Of a stretch of 25,124 bases of DNA, positions 1 to 6,855 are shown piece after piece. A model generated the notes under the pieces. The model had not been told where the DNA came from and ran no database searches. It saw only the letters and a program-made list of their open reading frames with translations. This stretch comes from an uncultured Anaerolineales bacterium (GTDB taxonomy: Bacteria; Chloroflexota; Anaerolineae; Anaerolineales; Villigracilaceae). The first letter of the stretch is position 1; the number at the start of each line of letters is the position of its first letter. The stretch spans positions 1-25,124 of the forward strand of contig CALFXA010000055.1 of the NCBI GenBank assembly GCA_937928015.1, in the 5' to 3' direction. The position numbers and the translations under genes are program-made.

Positions 1-122
1 ATTTCTCAGTCGAGAGCAGGTCCGAGCCTGAACTCGAGATCAAGCCAATCTACTTCAATCCCTAACCTCCCAAGCCTGTCGCTTCGAAGCCCGCCCCTGC
101 TCCCAAGCGGAAACCCGCCCGC

Positions 123-452
123 GTGGAGAAGCCCGCCTCGACGCCTGAGCCCACCCGCCCGGTCCCCGCCCGCCGCTACACAGGCATGTTGACTCCCGCG
201 GTGGATCCCGCGCTGGCGGCCGCCCAGGCCGAGATGAATCGTGGTGACATCCCTGCCGCCCTCGAACATTACGGTCGACTGATCAAACGCGGCAAATGGC
301 TGGAGGAGATCATCCGCGACCTGCGCGATGCCCTCTATCGCTATCCCGTGGAGGTCACCATTTGGCAGTCCCTGGGCGACGCGTACATGCGCGAAAACCG
401 CCTGCAAGAGGCGCTCGACGCCTACACCAAGGCGGAAGAATTGCTACGGTAA
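123..452 (+). CDS. C-terminal part of a TPR protein (N-terminus interrupted)
   Basis: The product has a Pro/Ala/Lys-rich linker for about 30 residues, then helices typical of tetratricopeptide repeats; the last pair runs WQSLGDAYMRENRLQEALDAYTKAEELLR-like over about residues 75-109. TPRs are protein-protein interaction scaffolds. GTG at 123 is only the first formal start. The same frame is open from 66 and its Pro/Lys-rich composition continues upstream across a single TAA at 63-65 to the window edge. The true protein is therefore probably longer, and is either broken by that stop or misread near the contig end. No ribosome binding site supports 123. The specific function is not recognisable. 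Confidence 0.6.
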   Translation: MEKPASTPEPTRPVPARRYTGMLTPAVDPALAAAQAEMNRGDIPAALEHYGRLIKRGKWLEEIIRDLRDALYRYPVEVTIWQSLGDAYMRENRLQEALDAYTKAEELLR

Positions 453-455
453 ACC

Positions 456-483
456 CGTAGGGCGACCCACCAGTCGCCCTACG
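456..483. repeat. Palindromic intergenic repeat, 11-bp perfect stem
   Basis: Arms at 456-466 and 473-483 (CGTAGGGCGAC and its complement) are perfect around a 6-nt loop. The element lies 3 nt after the TPR gene stop and before the ndk ribosome binding site. No T-tract follows, so it is not a classical terminator, although an mRNA hairpin is possible. The arm closely resembles the palindrome at 23291-23318 (GTAGGGGCGAG), suggesting a dispersed family. Confidence 0.7.
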
Positions 484-506
484 ATTTTGAATCTCTGGAG
501 GATTTT

Positions 507-959
507 GTGGAACGAACGTTTGTTATGGTAAAACCTGATGGCGTCCAGCGCGGCCTGATCGGTGAAGTGATTGCCCGCTTGGAGCGCCGTGGCCTGCGCC
601 TGGTGGCTGCCAAGTTCATCCAGGTCAGCAAGGAATTGGCCGAGACACACTATGCCATTCATAAGGGCAAGGGCTTCTATGACGGCTTGATCTCATACAT
701 CACGTCTGCACCTGTGATGGCGATGGTATGGGAGGGCCCCAACGCGGTGGCGGCTGTCCGCCAGACGATGGGCGCCACCCGCCCCACCGAGGCCGCGCCT
801 GGCACCCTGCGCCACGACTTTGCCCTGGAAGTGGGCCGCAATCTGACCCACGCCTCGGATTCGGTCGAGAACGGCGCGGGTGAGGTGGCCTTGTGGTTCA
901 AACCCGAGGAACTCGTGGACTGGTCCCGCGACAACGACAAGTGGATCTTCGAGAAGTAA
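507..959 (+). CDS. ndk: Nucleoside diphosphate kinase
   Basis: Cytosolic enzyme that transfers the gamma phosphate from ATP to other nucleoside diphosphates through a phosphohistidine. The 150-residue product has the usual NDK length. It begins ERTFVMVKPDGVQRGLIGE, has the MGATRPTEAAPGTLRHDF block, and carries the active-site NLTHASDSVENG motif with the phosphorylated His at 115. The common HGSDS is HASDS here. The GTG start at 507 is supported by GGAGG at 497-501 with good spacing. A strong terminator follows directly, so ndk ends its transcription unit. It may be expressed with the TPR gene 54 bp upstream. Confidence 0.97.
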   Translation: MERTFVMVKPDGVQRGLIGEVIARLERRGLRLVAAKFIQVSKELAETHYAIHKGKGFYDGLISYITSAPVMAMVWEGPNAVAAVRQTMGATRPTEAAPGTLRHDFALEVGRNLTHASDSVENGAGEVALWFKPEELVDWSRDNDKWIFEK

Positions 960-972
960 ATCCACACAATGC

Positions 973-1008
973 AACTCGGGCGGAAATTTCCGCCCGAGTT
1001 TTGTTTTG
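973..1008 (+). terminator. Rho-independent terminator after ndk
   Basis: A perfect palindrome fills 973-1000 (AACTCGGGCGGAAA and its complement) and is followed by TTGTTTT. It starts 14 nt after the ndk stop. It may also slow transcripts arriving from the minus-strand side. Confidence 0.9.
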
Positions 1009-1037
1009 CATGGTTCCTCCTTTCTTTGGAATGTCAA

Positions 1038-1733
1038 CTAAGGATAGGCCTCGACCGTGGGGGTGGGTGTGCTGGTAGGTTCCTCGGTCTCGGTAGCAGT
1101 GGGCGTGGACGTATAGGCCGTGGTGACGGTGATTAACACGTAGACCGAGGCGCCGAAATCCGCATCGCTTGCATTGTGCATGCGCCAGTAACCGACGTAA
1201 TCGCCTGTCGTGCTGGGAGCGACCATGTCCACGGAGATGTACACGGTCTCGTTGGGTGCCACGGACTCAGTCAGGGCGGTGGCTGAACCGTCCAGGTCGC
1301 TGCCGCTGTAGAAGTCGATGCTATAGTCGGTGGTCCAGGTACAGGTGCCCGTGTTGAGGATTGCCCAGGTCTTGGTGAAGGACTCGCCTGCGGCGACCTC
1401 GGTCCCGTCGGGGATGGTCACATCGCTGACGTAGACGGAATTGTCGCAGGCGGTGCTGGAGGAGACGTTGTAGGTGTAGGACGGTGTGCTGGTCGCCAGC
1501 AGCGGGATGGTGTTTTGCGTCGGCCAGGGCGTGAGGGTGGCAGGCAGGGTGGGGGTGGACGTGGCAACGGGGACAGGCAGGCTGTTGGTCAGAGTCATCG
1601 CGGCAGCGGTATAGAGCAGGTCCACGGCGTTTTCGGCGGATGGAGTGGCTGTCGCTTCTGCGCTGCAGGCGGAGAGTAGCAAACTTCCGATGACACTCAG
1701 GACAAGCAGGGTAGGGATGATTCCATGTTTCAT
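1038..1733 (-). CDS. Lipoprotein with NBR1-type Ig-like domain
   Basis: Predicted surface lipoprotein of 231 residues. It has a lipoprotein signal peptide: hydrophobic core at residues 5-20 and lipobox LSAC with the lipidated Cys at 23. A Thr/Pro-rich linker follows, with TPTLPATLTPWPT-like sequence at about 60-85. An Ig-like beta-sandwich fills about 95-205 (TWAILNTGTCTWTTDY, SVDMVAPSTTGDYVGYWRM); this is the central NBR1-like pattern common in secreted Chloroflexota proteins. A second TPT-rich tail ends the protein. ATG at 1733 is chosen because the signal peptide begins there and GAGG sits 8 nt upstream; the frame stays open upstream only by chance. Ligand unknown; cell-envelope binding or scaffolding is an inference. 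Confidence 0.85.
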   Translation of the reverse strand: MKHGIIPTLLVLSVIGSLLLSACSAEATATPSAENAVDLLYTAAAMTLTNSLPVPVATSTPTLPATLTPWPTQNTIPLLATSTPSYTYNVSSSTACDNSVYVSDVTIPDGTEVAAGESFTKTWAILNTGTCTWTTDYSIDFYSGSDLDGSATALTESVAPNETVYISVDMVAPSTTGDYVGYWRMHNASDADFGASVYVLITVTTAYTSTPTATETEEPTSTPTPTVEAYP

Positions 1734-1821
1734 TCTGTAACCTCGTGAATTTTGATACAGAACAGATTGTAGTGGTCCCATGTAACCAACCTGTCGCAGG
1801 ATTATGTGTTTTTTATGGAAT

Positions 1822-1855
1822 AAAAAACGCCCTGTGGGGATGTTCTCCACAGGGC
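1822..1855 (-). terminator. Terminator of the response regulator-thpR-rsfS operon
   Basis: On the minus strand a 9-bp stem (arms at 1847-1855 and 1829-1837, GCCCTGTGG) is followed by G and six T residues at 1827-1822. It lies 20 nt after the rsfS stop codon. Confidence 0.88.
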
Positions 1856-1874
1856 ATGACATGTCAATCGATGG

Positions 1875-2219
1875 CTATTGCAAACGCAGCAAGACTTTCC
1901 CTTCCGACCATAGTTCTTCCAGCGCGTAATAATCACGCTGGTCGGGGGAGAAGAGGTGGACCACCACGCTGCCGAAGTCCACGATCTGCCAGCCGTCACG
2001 GGCCAGGCCTTCCTTTTTGCCTTTGCGGCGATGCTTCTCGCGTATCTCCTCGATGACGCCATCTGCAAGCGCGTTGAGCATGCGGTCGCTGGTGCCTGTG
2101 CATATGACGAAATAATCGGTAAAAGCCACTACGTCTTTGAGTTCCAACAAAACGATATCCTCGCCCTTTTTGTCTTCCAGGGCGTTGACGACTTCGCGGG
2201 CAAATTCAAGTGTGTTCAG
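1875..2219 (-). CDS. rsfS: Ribosomal silencing factor RsfS, probable CTG start
   Basis: RsfS (Iojap/YbeB family) binds ribosomal protein L14 and blocks subunit joining when nutrients are scarce. The core reads DIVLLELKDVVAFTDYFVICTGTSDRML, with WQIVDFGSVVVHLFSPDQRDYYALEELW near the C-terminus. A start at the internal TTG (2150) would drop the conserved first 23 residues. The frame extends upstream as NTLEFAREVVNALEDKKGED, standard for the family, until a TGA at 2225-2223. The only start-like codon there is CTG at 2219, preceded by GAGG with 6-nt spacing. This gives 114 residues, the normal family length. The upstream thpR gene ends 8 nt before, so translation is probably coupled. Confidence 0.93.
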   Translation of the reverse strand: MNTLEFAREVVNALEDKKGEDIVLLELKDVVAFTDYFVICTGTSDRMLNALADGVIEEIREKHRRKGKKEGLARDGWQIVDFGSVVVHLFSPDQRDYYALEELWSEGKVLLRLQ

Positions 2220-2227
2220 GGTTCACC

Positions 2228-2821
2228 TCATGATGTAGATGGAGAAGATAGGGGCGCCGAAAATAGGCGGGTGTAGACCGAGCCTGTCGGTCGAAGGTCG
2301 CTTTTCATCAAATGGACTGCGCTTATGTCTGCACTGCCAAGAGGGCCAACCTGGATTGCTTCCAGCGCGGCGTGGACCCGTTGCAGGTCGGCTGGGGAGG
2401 CTGCCTGTTTGACGCGGCCAATCGTCAGATGCGGGGAGAAGAGTCGTTCTTCGGGTGGATAACCCAACCGTCGGGTGGCGGATTCCAGGCTGCGGGCCAA
2501 GGCGGAGAGCGCCTCAGGGGCACGGATCCCGACCCAGATCACGCGTGGACGCCTGGAATTGGGGAAGGCTCCCAATCCGCCGACCTGCATGGAGAACCCC
2601 GCCTGTTGACCCGCCTCGCGGGCCAGCATTTGGGTCAGGAACGGCAGATTGGCGGAGGGGACATCACCCAGGAATTTGAGGGTCAGGTGCAGATTTCCCG
2701 CAGGCACCCAGCGGACGAGACTCGAGTCGGCAGATTTTCGCAGGGCGGCGGTCTGTTGTTGGATCGCCTCCCGAATCGGGGCGGGGATTTCCAGCGCGAT
2801 GAACGCGCGCAACAGGGTCAT
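2228..2821 (-). CDS. thpR: RNA 2',3'-cyclic phosphodiesterase (2'-5' RNA ligase family)
   Basis: Member of the 2H phosphoesterase superfamily. Bacterial ThpR opens 2',3'-cyclic phosphate RNA ends to 2'-phosphates and can join 2'-5' linkages in vitro. The 197-residue length is typical. Both catalytic HxTx motifs are present: HLTL at residues 45-48 and HLTI at 131-134. The usual LRAFIALE start and VIWVG strand are also visible. The ATG at 2821 overlaps the TGA of the response regulator upstream as ATGA, and rsfS starts 8 nt downstream, so the three genes form one operon. Confidence 0.95.
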   Translation of the reverse strand: MTLLRAFIALEIPAPIREAIQQQTAALRKSADSSLVRWVPAGNLHLTLKFLGDVPSANLPFLTQMLAREAGQQAGFSMQVGGLGAFPNSRRPRVIWVGIRAPEALSALARSLESATRRLGYPPEERLFSPHLTIGRVKQAASPADLQRVHAALEAIQVGPLGSADISAVHLMKSDLRPTGSVYTRLFSAPLSSPSTS

Positions 2822-3210
2822 ATTTGTGGAGCGTCGCTCCCTTGCAGAACCTGGTCCACGGCCTGAATCAGGTCGCGGTAACCAACGGGCTTGGTGAGAT
2901 ACATCGAGGCGCCCGCATCCAGGCCGATCTTGATGTCCATCGGCATGCTCTTGGCCGAGACCACGATGACGGGGATGGAGGCCAGGTTGGGCTGGCGGCG
3001 CATGTAGCGCAGCACTTCCAGCCCAGATATGTCGGGCATCATCACATCCAGGATGACCACGTCGGGCTTCTCATGCTCGATGGCGGGAATGGCAGGGCCG
3101 CTGCTGAAATATTTCAGCACACGGAACCCGCCCACTCGCATCATCTCCGCGAACAACTCGGCGGCGTCAGCCTCGTCCTCGACGATCATCACGGTCTTTT
3201 TGTCATCCAT
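2818..3210 (-). CDS. Stand-alone response regulator receiver protein
   Basis: A single CheY-like receiver domain of 130 residues with no output domain. The acidic pair is E11/D12 (IVEDE), the phospho-acceptor is D55 (VVILDVMMP), and the conserved Lys is K107 in YLTKP. The ATG at 3210 is chosen because the domain starts there; an ATG at 3267 in the same frame would add 19 unrelated residues. No Shine-Dalgarno is visible, but a promoter-like pair lies so close that the mRNA may be leaderless. The stop overlaps the thpR start (ATGA). The cognate kinase is not adjacent, so the signal is unknown. Confidence 0.9.
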   Translation of the reverse strand: MDDKKTVMIVEDEADAAELFAEMMRVGGFRVLKYFSSGPAIPAIEHEKPDVVILDVMMPDISGLEVLRYMRRQPNLASIPVIVVSAKSMPMDIKIGLDAGASMYLTKPVGYRDLIQAVDQVLQGSDAPQI

Positions 3211-3217
3211 GTGAGCA

Positions 3218-3246
3218 AAAATAGCATAAGAATGGCGAATTTGCAA
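3218..3246 (-). promoter_or_regulatory. Candidate promoter of response regulator-thpR-rsfS operon
   Basis: Minus-strand TTGCAA (3246-3241), a 17-bp spacer and TATTTT (3223-3218). Transcription would begin within 1-2 nt of the ATG at 3210, giving a leaderless mRNA, consistent with the missing Shine-Dalgarno. The -10 hexamer is a weak match. Confidence 0.45.
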
Positions 3247-3305
3247 GGGCGAATGTAAGAAACCCATGAAAGCCTCCGTCCATGCTGTATCGAATTGGAG
3301 GTGCC

Positions 3306-3818
3306 ATGACCGAGTTGGAAGAGTTTCGTAAAGAGAAGGATGAGTTCTTCGCGCATCATCCGCAAAGCCCGCTGACGCGCGAGCAGCGCAAGGAGTTCAA
3401 CGGCCTCAACTATTTTCCCGAGGACGAGTCTCTGCGGCTGGAGGTGCAGGTGGAGGAATTCCCGCAGAAGGATTCCACTCAAATGCAGACCACCACGGGC
3501 GACGTGCAGGAGTATGTGCGCTATGGCCGATTCCGTTTCGAGGTGGATGGACAGACAGCGGAGTTGACCCTCTACCAGAGTCAGCATGGATTCTTCCTGC
3601 CCTTTGTGGATTCCCTGGCTGGCAGCGAGACCTACCCCGCAGGCCGCTACCTCGATCCCGATCCACTGCCTGGCAATCGCTTCCTCGTGGACTTCAACCT
3701 GGCCTACAACCCCTATTGTGCCTATAACGAAATGTGGTCCTGTCCAATCACTCCGTTCGAGAATCGGATCAAGGTCCCCATCCGCGCGGGAGAAAAAATC
3801 TTTCATCCCGACCATTAA
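3306..3818 (+). CDS. DUF1684 family protein
   Basis: The 170-residue product matches the DUF1684 pattern. It opens with an acidic EFRKEKDEFFAHHPQSPL segment, a beta-rich middle follows (VDGQTAELTLYQS, FFLPFVD), and the family signature NPYCAYNEMWSCPITPFENR leads to VPIRAGEK. No signal peptide or membrane segment is seen, so it is probably cytosolic. The biochemical role of DUF1684 is not established. ATG 3306 is chosen over an upstream in-frame start at 3282 because GGAG lies at 3297-3300 with suitable spacing. It is divergent from the response regulator operon and ends just before a terminator. Confidence 0.88.
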   Translation: MTELEEFRKEKDEFFAHHPQSPLTREQRKEFNGLNYFPEDESLRLEVQVEEFPQKDSTQMQTTTGDVQEYVRYGRFRFEVDGQTAELTLYQSQHGFFLPFVDSLAGSETYPAGRYLDPDPLPGNRFLVDFNLAYNPYCAYNEMWSCPITPFENRIKVPIRAGEKIFHPDH

Positions 3819-3823
3819 ACGAA

Positions 3824-3856
3824 CAGGGCCTCCGTCTCGGAGACCCTGATTTTTTT
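3824..3856 (+). terminator. Rho-independent terminator after the DUF1684 gene
   Basis: Stem arms 3824-3834 and 3838-3848 with one mismatch, a TCT loop, and seven T residues from 3850. The converging anti-sigma gene stops inside this T-tract, so the site sits between two converging genes. Confidence 0.88.
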
Positions 3857-4118
3857 AAGCGGGATCGTTCTTTTCGAGAATATCGAGCAGGGCTTCGTAT
3901 TCCTCGCAGCAGTTGTGACACAATTCCATGTGCTGCTTGATCAACGGCATGAGGCGTTGTACATCCTCGCCGCGGAATTCGGCCTCGGCATACTGGTCCA
4001 CCACAGCGTACACCTCGTCGCAGGTGCACTCCTTATCCTCGGTATGTTCGAGGGAGCGGATCAGGTTTTCGATCAGCTCATCGGGAAGTTGGTTGGTGTC
4101 GTTTTGTGGTTGGGTCAT
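3855..4118 (-). CDS. Zinc-binding anti-sigma factor (zf-HC2 type)
   Basis: An 87-residue cytosolic protein with the zinc anti-sigma signature HMELCHNC (H-x3-C-x2-C) near the C-terminus. An upstream CTCDEVYAVVDQYAEAEFRGED segment is typical of the fold. Members of this family bind and inhibit the ECF sigma factor encoded beside them. There is no membrane segment, so this would be a soluble form that responds to a cytoplasmic cue. ATG 4118 is preferred; a TTG at 4157 would add a Lys-rich extension. It lies 65 nt downstream of the sigma gene in the same direction, the usual arrangement for a sigma/anti-sigma pair. Confidence 0.82.
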   Translation of the reverse strand: MTQPQNDTNQLPDELIENLIRSLEHTEDKECTCDEVYAVVDQYAEAEFRGEDVQRLMPLIKQHMELCHNCCEEYEALLDILEKNDPA

Positions 4119-4183
4119 TTTTTTTGTTCCAGATTTTTTCTTGTTGATAATCTGCAACCTGGACGATTAATGTCAGTTTAATC

Positions 4184-4822
4184 TTACCTGCTCTCGAACG
4201 CAGAAAGGACTTCCTGTGCGTTCAAGTCTTCAGCAGCCAGTCGACGCTTGAGACGCAGACGCGCATCATGCAGGAGTTTGTAGAGAGCGTTGCGGTTGGT
4301 CTTCATGATGCGCGCAGCCTCCTCCATGGGCAGATCCTGCAAACCGAGCAAGACGAGGGCCTGCCGTTGTTTCTCGGTCAGCTCCTCGTCGAGAATGCGG
4401 CGGATGCGGGTCAGCATGTCGGCGCGTTCCGTTGAAGTTTCGGGACCGGCCTGGGGGTCGGCCATCAATCGCTCGGGGGCGGGATTCTCTTCGTTGTCCA
4501 CCAATTCATCCAGGGAGGAATCTTGCCAGCGTTTGCGGCGAAGTTCCGTCAGCGCGATGCGGATGGCGATCTTGTGCACCCAGGTGGTGAACATCGAACG
4601 GCCCTCGAACGTGTCCAGTTGGTCGAGGACGCGCAGAAGGGTCTCCTGAGAGACTTCCTCCACCAGGGGCGTGAAAAGGGGATCGTCGGGCGAGAGCCAA
4701 CGCGAGAGGGCGTAAGGCAGCCCCTTGCTGACGATGGCGTGCAGGTCATCCAGCGCCGCGTCGCGGACAGGGCCCGTTGTGCGCAGATCTTCCAGCCAGG
4801 ATTCGTTGGTGCGTGCGTTCAT
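4184..4822 (-). CDS. ECF-type RNA polymerase sigma factor
   Basis: A 212-residue sigma-70 family protein. Region 2 spans about residues 45-100 (VEEVSQETLLRVLDQLDTF, MFTTWVHKIAIRIALTELRRKR). Region 4 spans about 148-195 (LTEKQRQALVLLGLQDLPMEEAARIM, NRNALYKLLHDARLRLKRRL), giving the two-domain ECF layout with an acidic linker between. The gene directly downstream is a zinc anti-sigma factor, so activity is probably controlled by sequestration. A TATAAT box ends 8 nt before the ATG and no Shine-Dalgarno is present, suggesting a leaderless transcript. The regulon is not visible in this window. Confidence 0.92.
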   Translation of the reverse strand: MNARTNESWLEDLRTTGPVRDAALDDLHAIVSKGLPYALSRWLSPDDPLFTPLVEEVSQETLLRVLDQLDTFEGRSMFTTWVHKIAIRIALTELRRKRWQDSSLDELVDNEENPAPERLMADPQAGPETSTERADMLTRIRRILDEELTEKQRQALVLLGLQDLPMEEAARIMKTNRNALYKLLHDARLRLKRRLAAEDLNAQEVLSAFESR

Positions 4823-4831
4823 GTGCGCGGA

Positions 4832-4837
4832 ATTATA
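4832..4837 (-). promoter_or_regulatory. -10 box (TATAAT) of the sigma factor gene
   Basis: A perfect TATAAT on the minus strand lies 9 nt before ATG 4822, predicting a 5' leader of 0-3 nt. No good -35 hexamer is seen at 16-18 bp, so an alternative or autoregulated sigma factor could be involved. Confidence 0.55.
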
Positions 4838-4850
4838 CCCGATGGGATGA

Positions 4851-4882
4851 ATGAAAAGAGACCGTCGCAGGGACGGTCTCTT
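4851..4882 (-). terminator. Terminator of the small ORF at 4901
   Basis: Perfect 11-bp stem (4872-4882 with 4856-4866, AAGAGACCGTC) around a 5-nt loop, followed on the minus strand by TTCATT. It starts 18 nt after the stop of the 74-residue gene and ends before the sigma gene promoter. Confidence 0.85.
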
Positions 4883-4900
4883 GATCTGGTGGAAGAGGGG

Positions 4901-5125
4901 TTAGTCGTCCAGGAGACGACCCGTGCGAACCTTGAGCACGTCGGCGGCTTTGCGCAGGTTGCTCAGATAAATGTCGTTGTCATTGTAGGCTTCGAACTGT
5001 TCGTACACACCATTCCACAACTTTTCGGCTGTCGGCTCACTGCAACCACGCTTGCGCATTTCACCTACGAACTCGTCGTAGGACATGTTGACTCGTTTGG
5101 CGAGGGTTTGGATTCGGCTGGGCAT
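4901..5125 (-). CDS. Small conserved-looking protein, possible helix-turn-helix
   Basis: Not recognised. The 74-residue soluble, mostly helical product has a single Cys (RKRGCSEPTAEKLW) and ends in NLRKAADVLKVRTGRLLDD. That ending resembles the recognition part of small Xre-like DNA-binding domains, but this is a weak likeness. Of three nearby starts (GTG 5134, ATG 5131, ATG 5125), 5125 is chosen because AGGAG at 5138-5134 lies 8 nt before it. The gene has its own good promoter and terminator, so it is monocistronic and may be well expressed. Confidence 0.65.
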   Translation of the reverse strand: MPSRIQTLAKRVNMSYDEFVGEMRKRGCSEPTAEKLWNGVYEQFEAYNDNDIYLSNLRKAADVLKVRTGRLLDD

Positions 5126-5174
5126 ATTCATCACTCCTGCTTGTTTTTATTGCGGGGAATTCAAATCGCTTTTT

Positions 5175-5202
5175 ATTATACACAATAAATTTTGTTGGTC
5201 AA
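5175..5202 (-). promoter_or_regulatory. Sigma-70-type promoter of the small ORF at 4901
   Basis: Minus-strand TTGACC (5202-5197), 16-bp spacer, TATAAT (5180-5175) in an AT-rich stretch. The predicted start is near 5168, giving a 5' leader of about 43 nt. Confidence 0.75.
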
Positions 5203-5240
5203 ATCAGTATGGAAGCAGGATAATGGATAGCTTTATAAAT

Positions 5241-6719
5241 CTATTTTGATACGGCGGGGTGCGCCTGCTTTTTTCTGGTCAGCCACAATGCGATCAGTAG
5301 GCCTGCCAGCCCGACCAGCGCGATATTGCCGAGCAAGTCACCTGCGGAAGGATAGACTGTGTCCACCGCGCCGAGCGGGACCTGGGTATTTTGAACGCCC
5401 GTGAAGCCTGAAGACGTGCCTTCAAATCGATCCACGCGGCTGATTTCACGGCCATAGGCATCCATCACCGACGAGACGCCTTCCCCCGTCTGACGAAAGA
5501 TCGTCAGGCCATTTTCCACAGCGCGGAAGGAGGCCATGCCTGCGTGGATGTCTTTCACTTCCAGCCAGTCGTTCGAGGGGACGAAGAGCAGGTCCACATG
5601 CTGTTGCCCTGCCTGTTTGATGATGGTCGGAAAGTCGGCATCCCAGCAGATGACAGCGCTCAGTTTTCCGAAGGGGGTGTCCACGGTTTGCAGGATACCG
5701 TCGCCTTTGAGTGAACCTTCGAAGTCATTGCCGCCGTACTTGACGTGAGTTGACACGATTGCGCCGCTCGGGTCGATGATGTGGACCTTGTTCTCGACAG
5801 GCGATTTGCCCAGGTCGAAAACGGGCAGGACGATGTAGATGCCCTCGGCCTTGGCAAGCATCAATGCCTGGGCCGTCAACGCCTCCACCTGATCGGAATA
5901 CCCAATCCCTGCGCCTTCCTGTAAAACGACGATGTCTGCGCCGTCCTGTGCCATCTTGCGGATTTGATCCAGTTCTTGCGTGTGGAGTTCATCTACGGCC
6001 TGGCGGAAGTTCGCTTCGTCCCCCGCCTGGAGCTGGCTCAACAACTCAGACAATTTTCCCGCTGGCAGGGAAAAGCCCGCCACCTGGGCGGTTTCCCTGG
6101 GCTGGAGCGGGAGCAGGGTCCGCCCAAAGCTGAGAGCGAGGACCAGGGTCAGTACCCCGGCAAAGGTCCAGGAGAGGCGGGTGGGTTTCGTCTCCCAAAA
6201 GTGATTGACCAGGCTGGCGGTCCAACTGACAACGAAGGTGAGACCCCATAATCCTGCGACGGCGACGATCTGCATGGCGGGGGAAAAACCGCGTTGGGTA
6301 TATGCCGCCGCGCCGAACGTCCCGAACGGACTGCCGTTGGAGGAGAAGAAATCCATGGCGGTGGCAGCTACGGGGTAGACCAGCGTCAGCCAGGCGGGCG
6401 AACCGAAGCGGCGGAAGTACAAGCGGTCCACCACGTAGGGCAGCAGGCCGAGCGGAGTCATGAGCAGGAAGAAGCCCGCTTCGGCGGCGGGATGGATCTT
6501 GGACATGAAGGTTGCGCCGCTCCAGGAGATAATGGTTGGAATGGCCGAGGCAATCCAGAGCAGGAGGAAATCGCGCCCCGCCTTGTTGCTGTTGCGGAAG
6601 AAGCGGATGACGAAGATGGGCGTCAACCAGGCCGCGAGCGGAAGGTTCCATTTGCCGCCCATAAAAAGGCCGAGGACGAAGATCGGGATAAGCCAGAAAT
6701 AATGCAGGGTCTTGTTCAT
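5241..6719 (-). CDS. Apolipoprotein N-acyltransferase-like membrane protein
   Basis: A 492-residue protein with six or more N-terminal membrane segments (about residues 7-200), a carbon-nitrogen hydrolase domain outside the membrane (about 210-455) and a C-terminal membrane helix (about 462-485) ending in Lys-rich residues. This is the Lnt layout. The nitrilase triad can be placed at E268 (VVLQEGAG), K327 (THVKYGG) and C358 (AVICWDADFP). Lnt adds the third acyl chain to lipoproteins such as the one at 1038-1733. The surrounding motifs diverge from E. coli Lnt, so another amide-forming or hydrolysing acyltransferase is possible. ATG 6719 has GGAG 7 nt upstream. Divergent from the histidine kinase. 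Confidence 0.82.
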   Translation of the reverse strand: MNKTLHYFWLIPIFVLGLFMGGKWNLPLAAWLTPIFVIRFFRNSNKAGRDFLLLWIASAIPTIISWSGATFMSKIHPAAEAGFFLLMTPLGLLPYVVDRLYFRRFGSPAWLTLVYPVAATAMDFFSSNGSPFGTFGAAAYTQRGFSPAMQIVAVAGLWGLTFVVSWTASLVNHFWETKPTRLSWTFAGVLTLVLALSFGRTLLPLQPRETAQVAGFSLPAGKLSELLSQLQAGDEANFRQAVDELHTQELDQIRKMAQDGADIVVLQEGAGIGYSDQVEALTAQALMLAKAEGIYIVLPVFDLGKSPVENKVHIIDPSGAIVSTHVKYGGNDFEGSLKGDGILQTVDTPFGKLSAVICWDADFPTIIKQAGQQHVDLLFVPSNDWLEVKDIHAGMASFRAVENGLTIFRQTGEGVSSVMDAYGREISRVDRFEGTSSGFTGVQNTQVPLGAVDTVYPSAGDLLGNIALVGLAGLLIALWLTRKKQAHPAVSK

Positions 6720-6796
6720 GTGACTCTCCAAAGTGAAATATTTTGAATAGTTTATAGATTTTCGCCTGCTTCCACATCGTCCGTTCAGAGCCAACG

Positions 6797-6819
6797 CGGA
6801 CATTGTCCGTTCGGACAAT
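6797..6819. promoter_or_regulatory. Cluster of CGGACA inverted half-sites, candidate operator
   Basis: Three half-sites alternate in orientation: CGGACA 6797-6802, TGTCCG 6804-6809, CGGACA 6812-6817. The outer pair forms ATTGTCCG-TT-CGGACAAT (6802-6819). A partial copy, CGTCCGTTC, lies at 6778-6786. The cluster sits between the divergent acyltransferase-like gene and the histidine kinase, close to the kinase start. The binding protein is unknown; the NarL-type regulator of this cluster is an inferred candidate. Confidence 0.5.
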
Positions 6820-6855
6820 ACGGCCCTGCGACGGGGTACAGTACAATTGGGGCAA

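Noticed and set aside
973..1000. Perfect palindrome as an operator
   Set aside because: It is directly after ndk and followed by a T-rich tract, so a terminator is the simpler reading.
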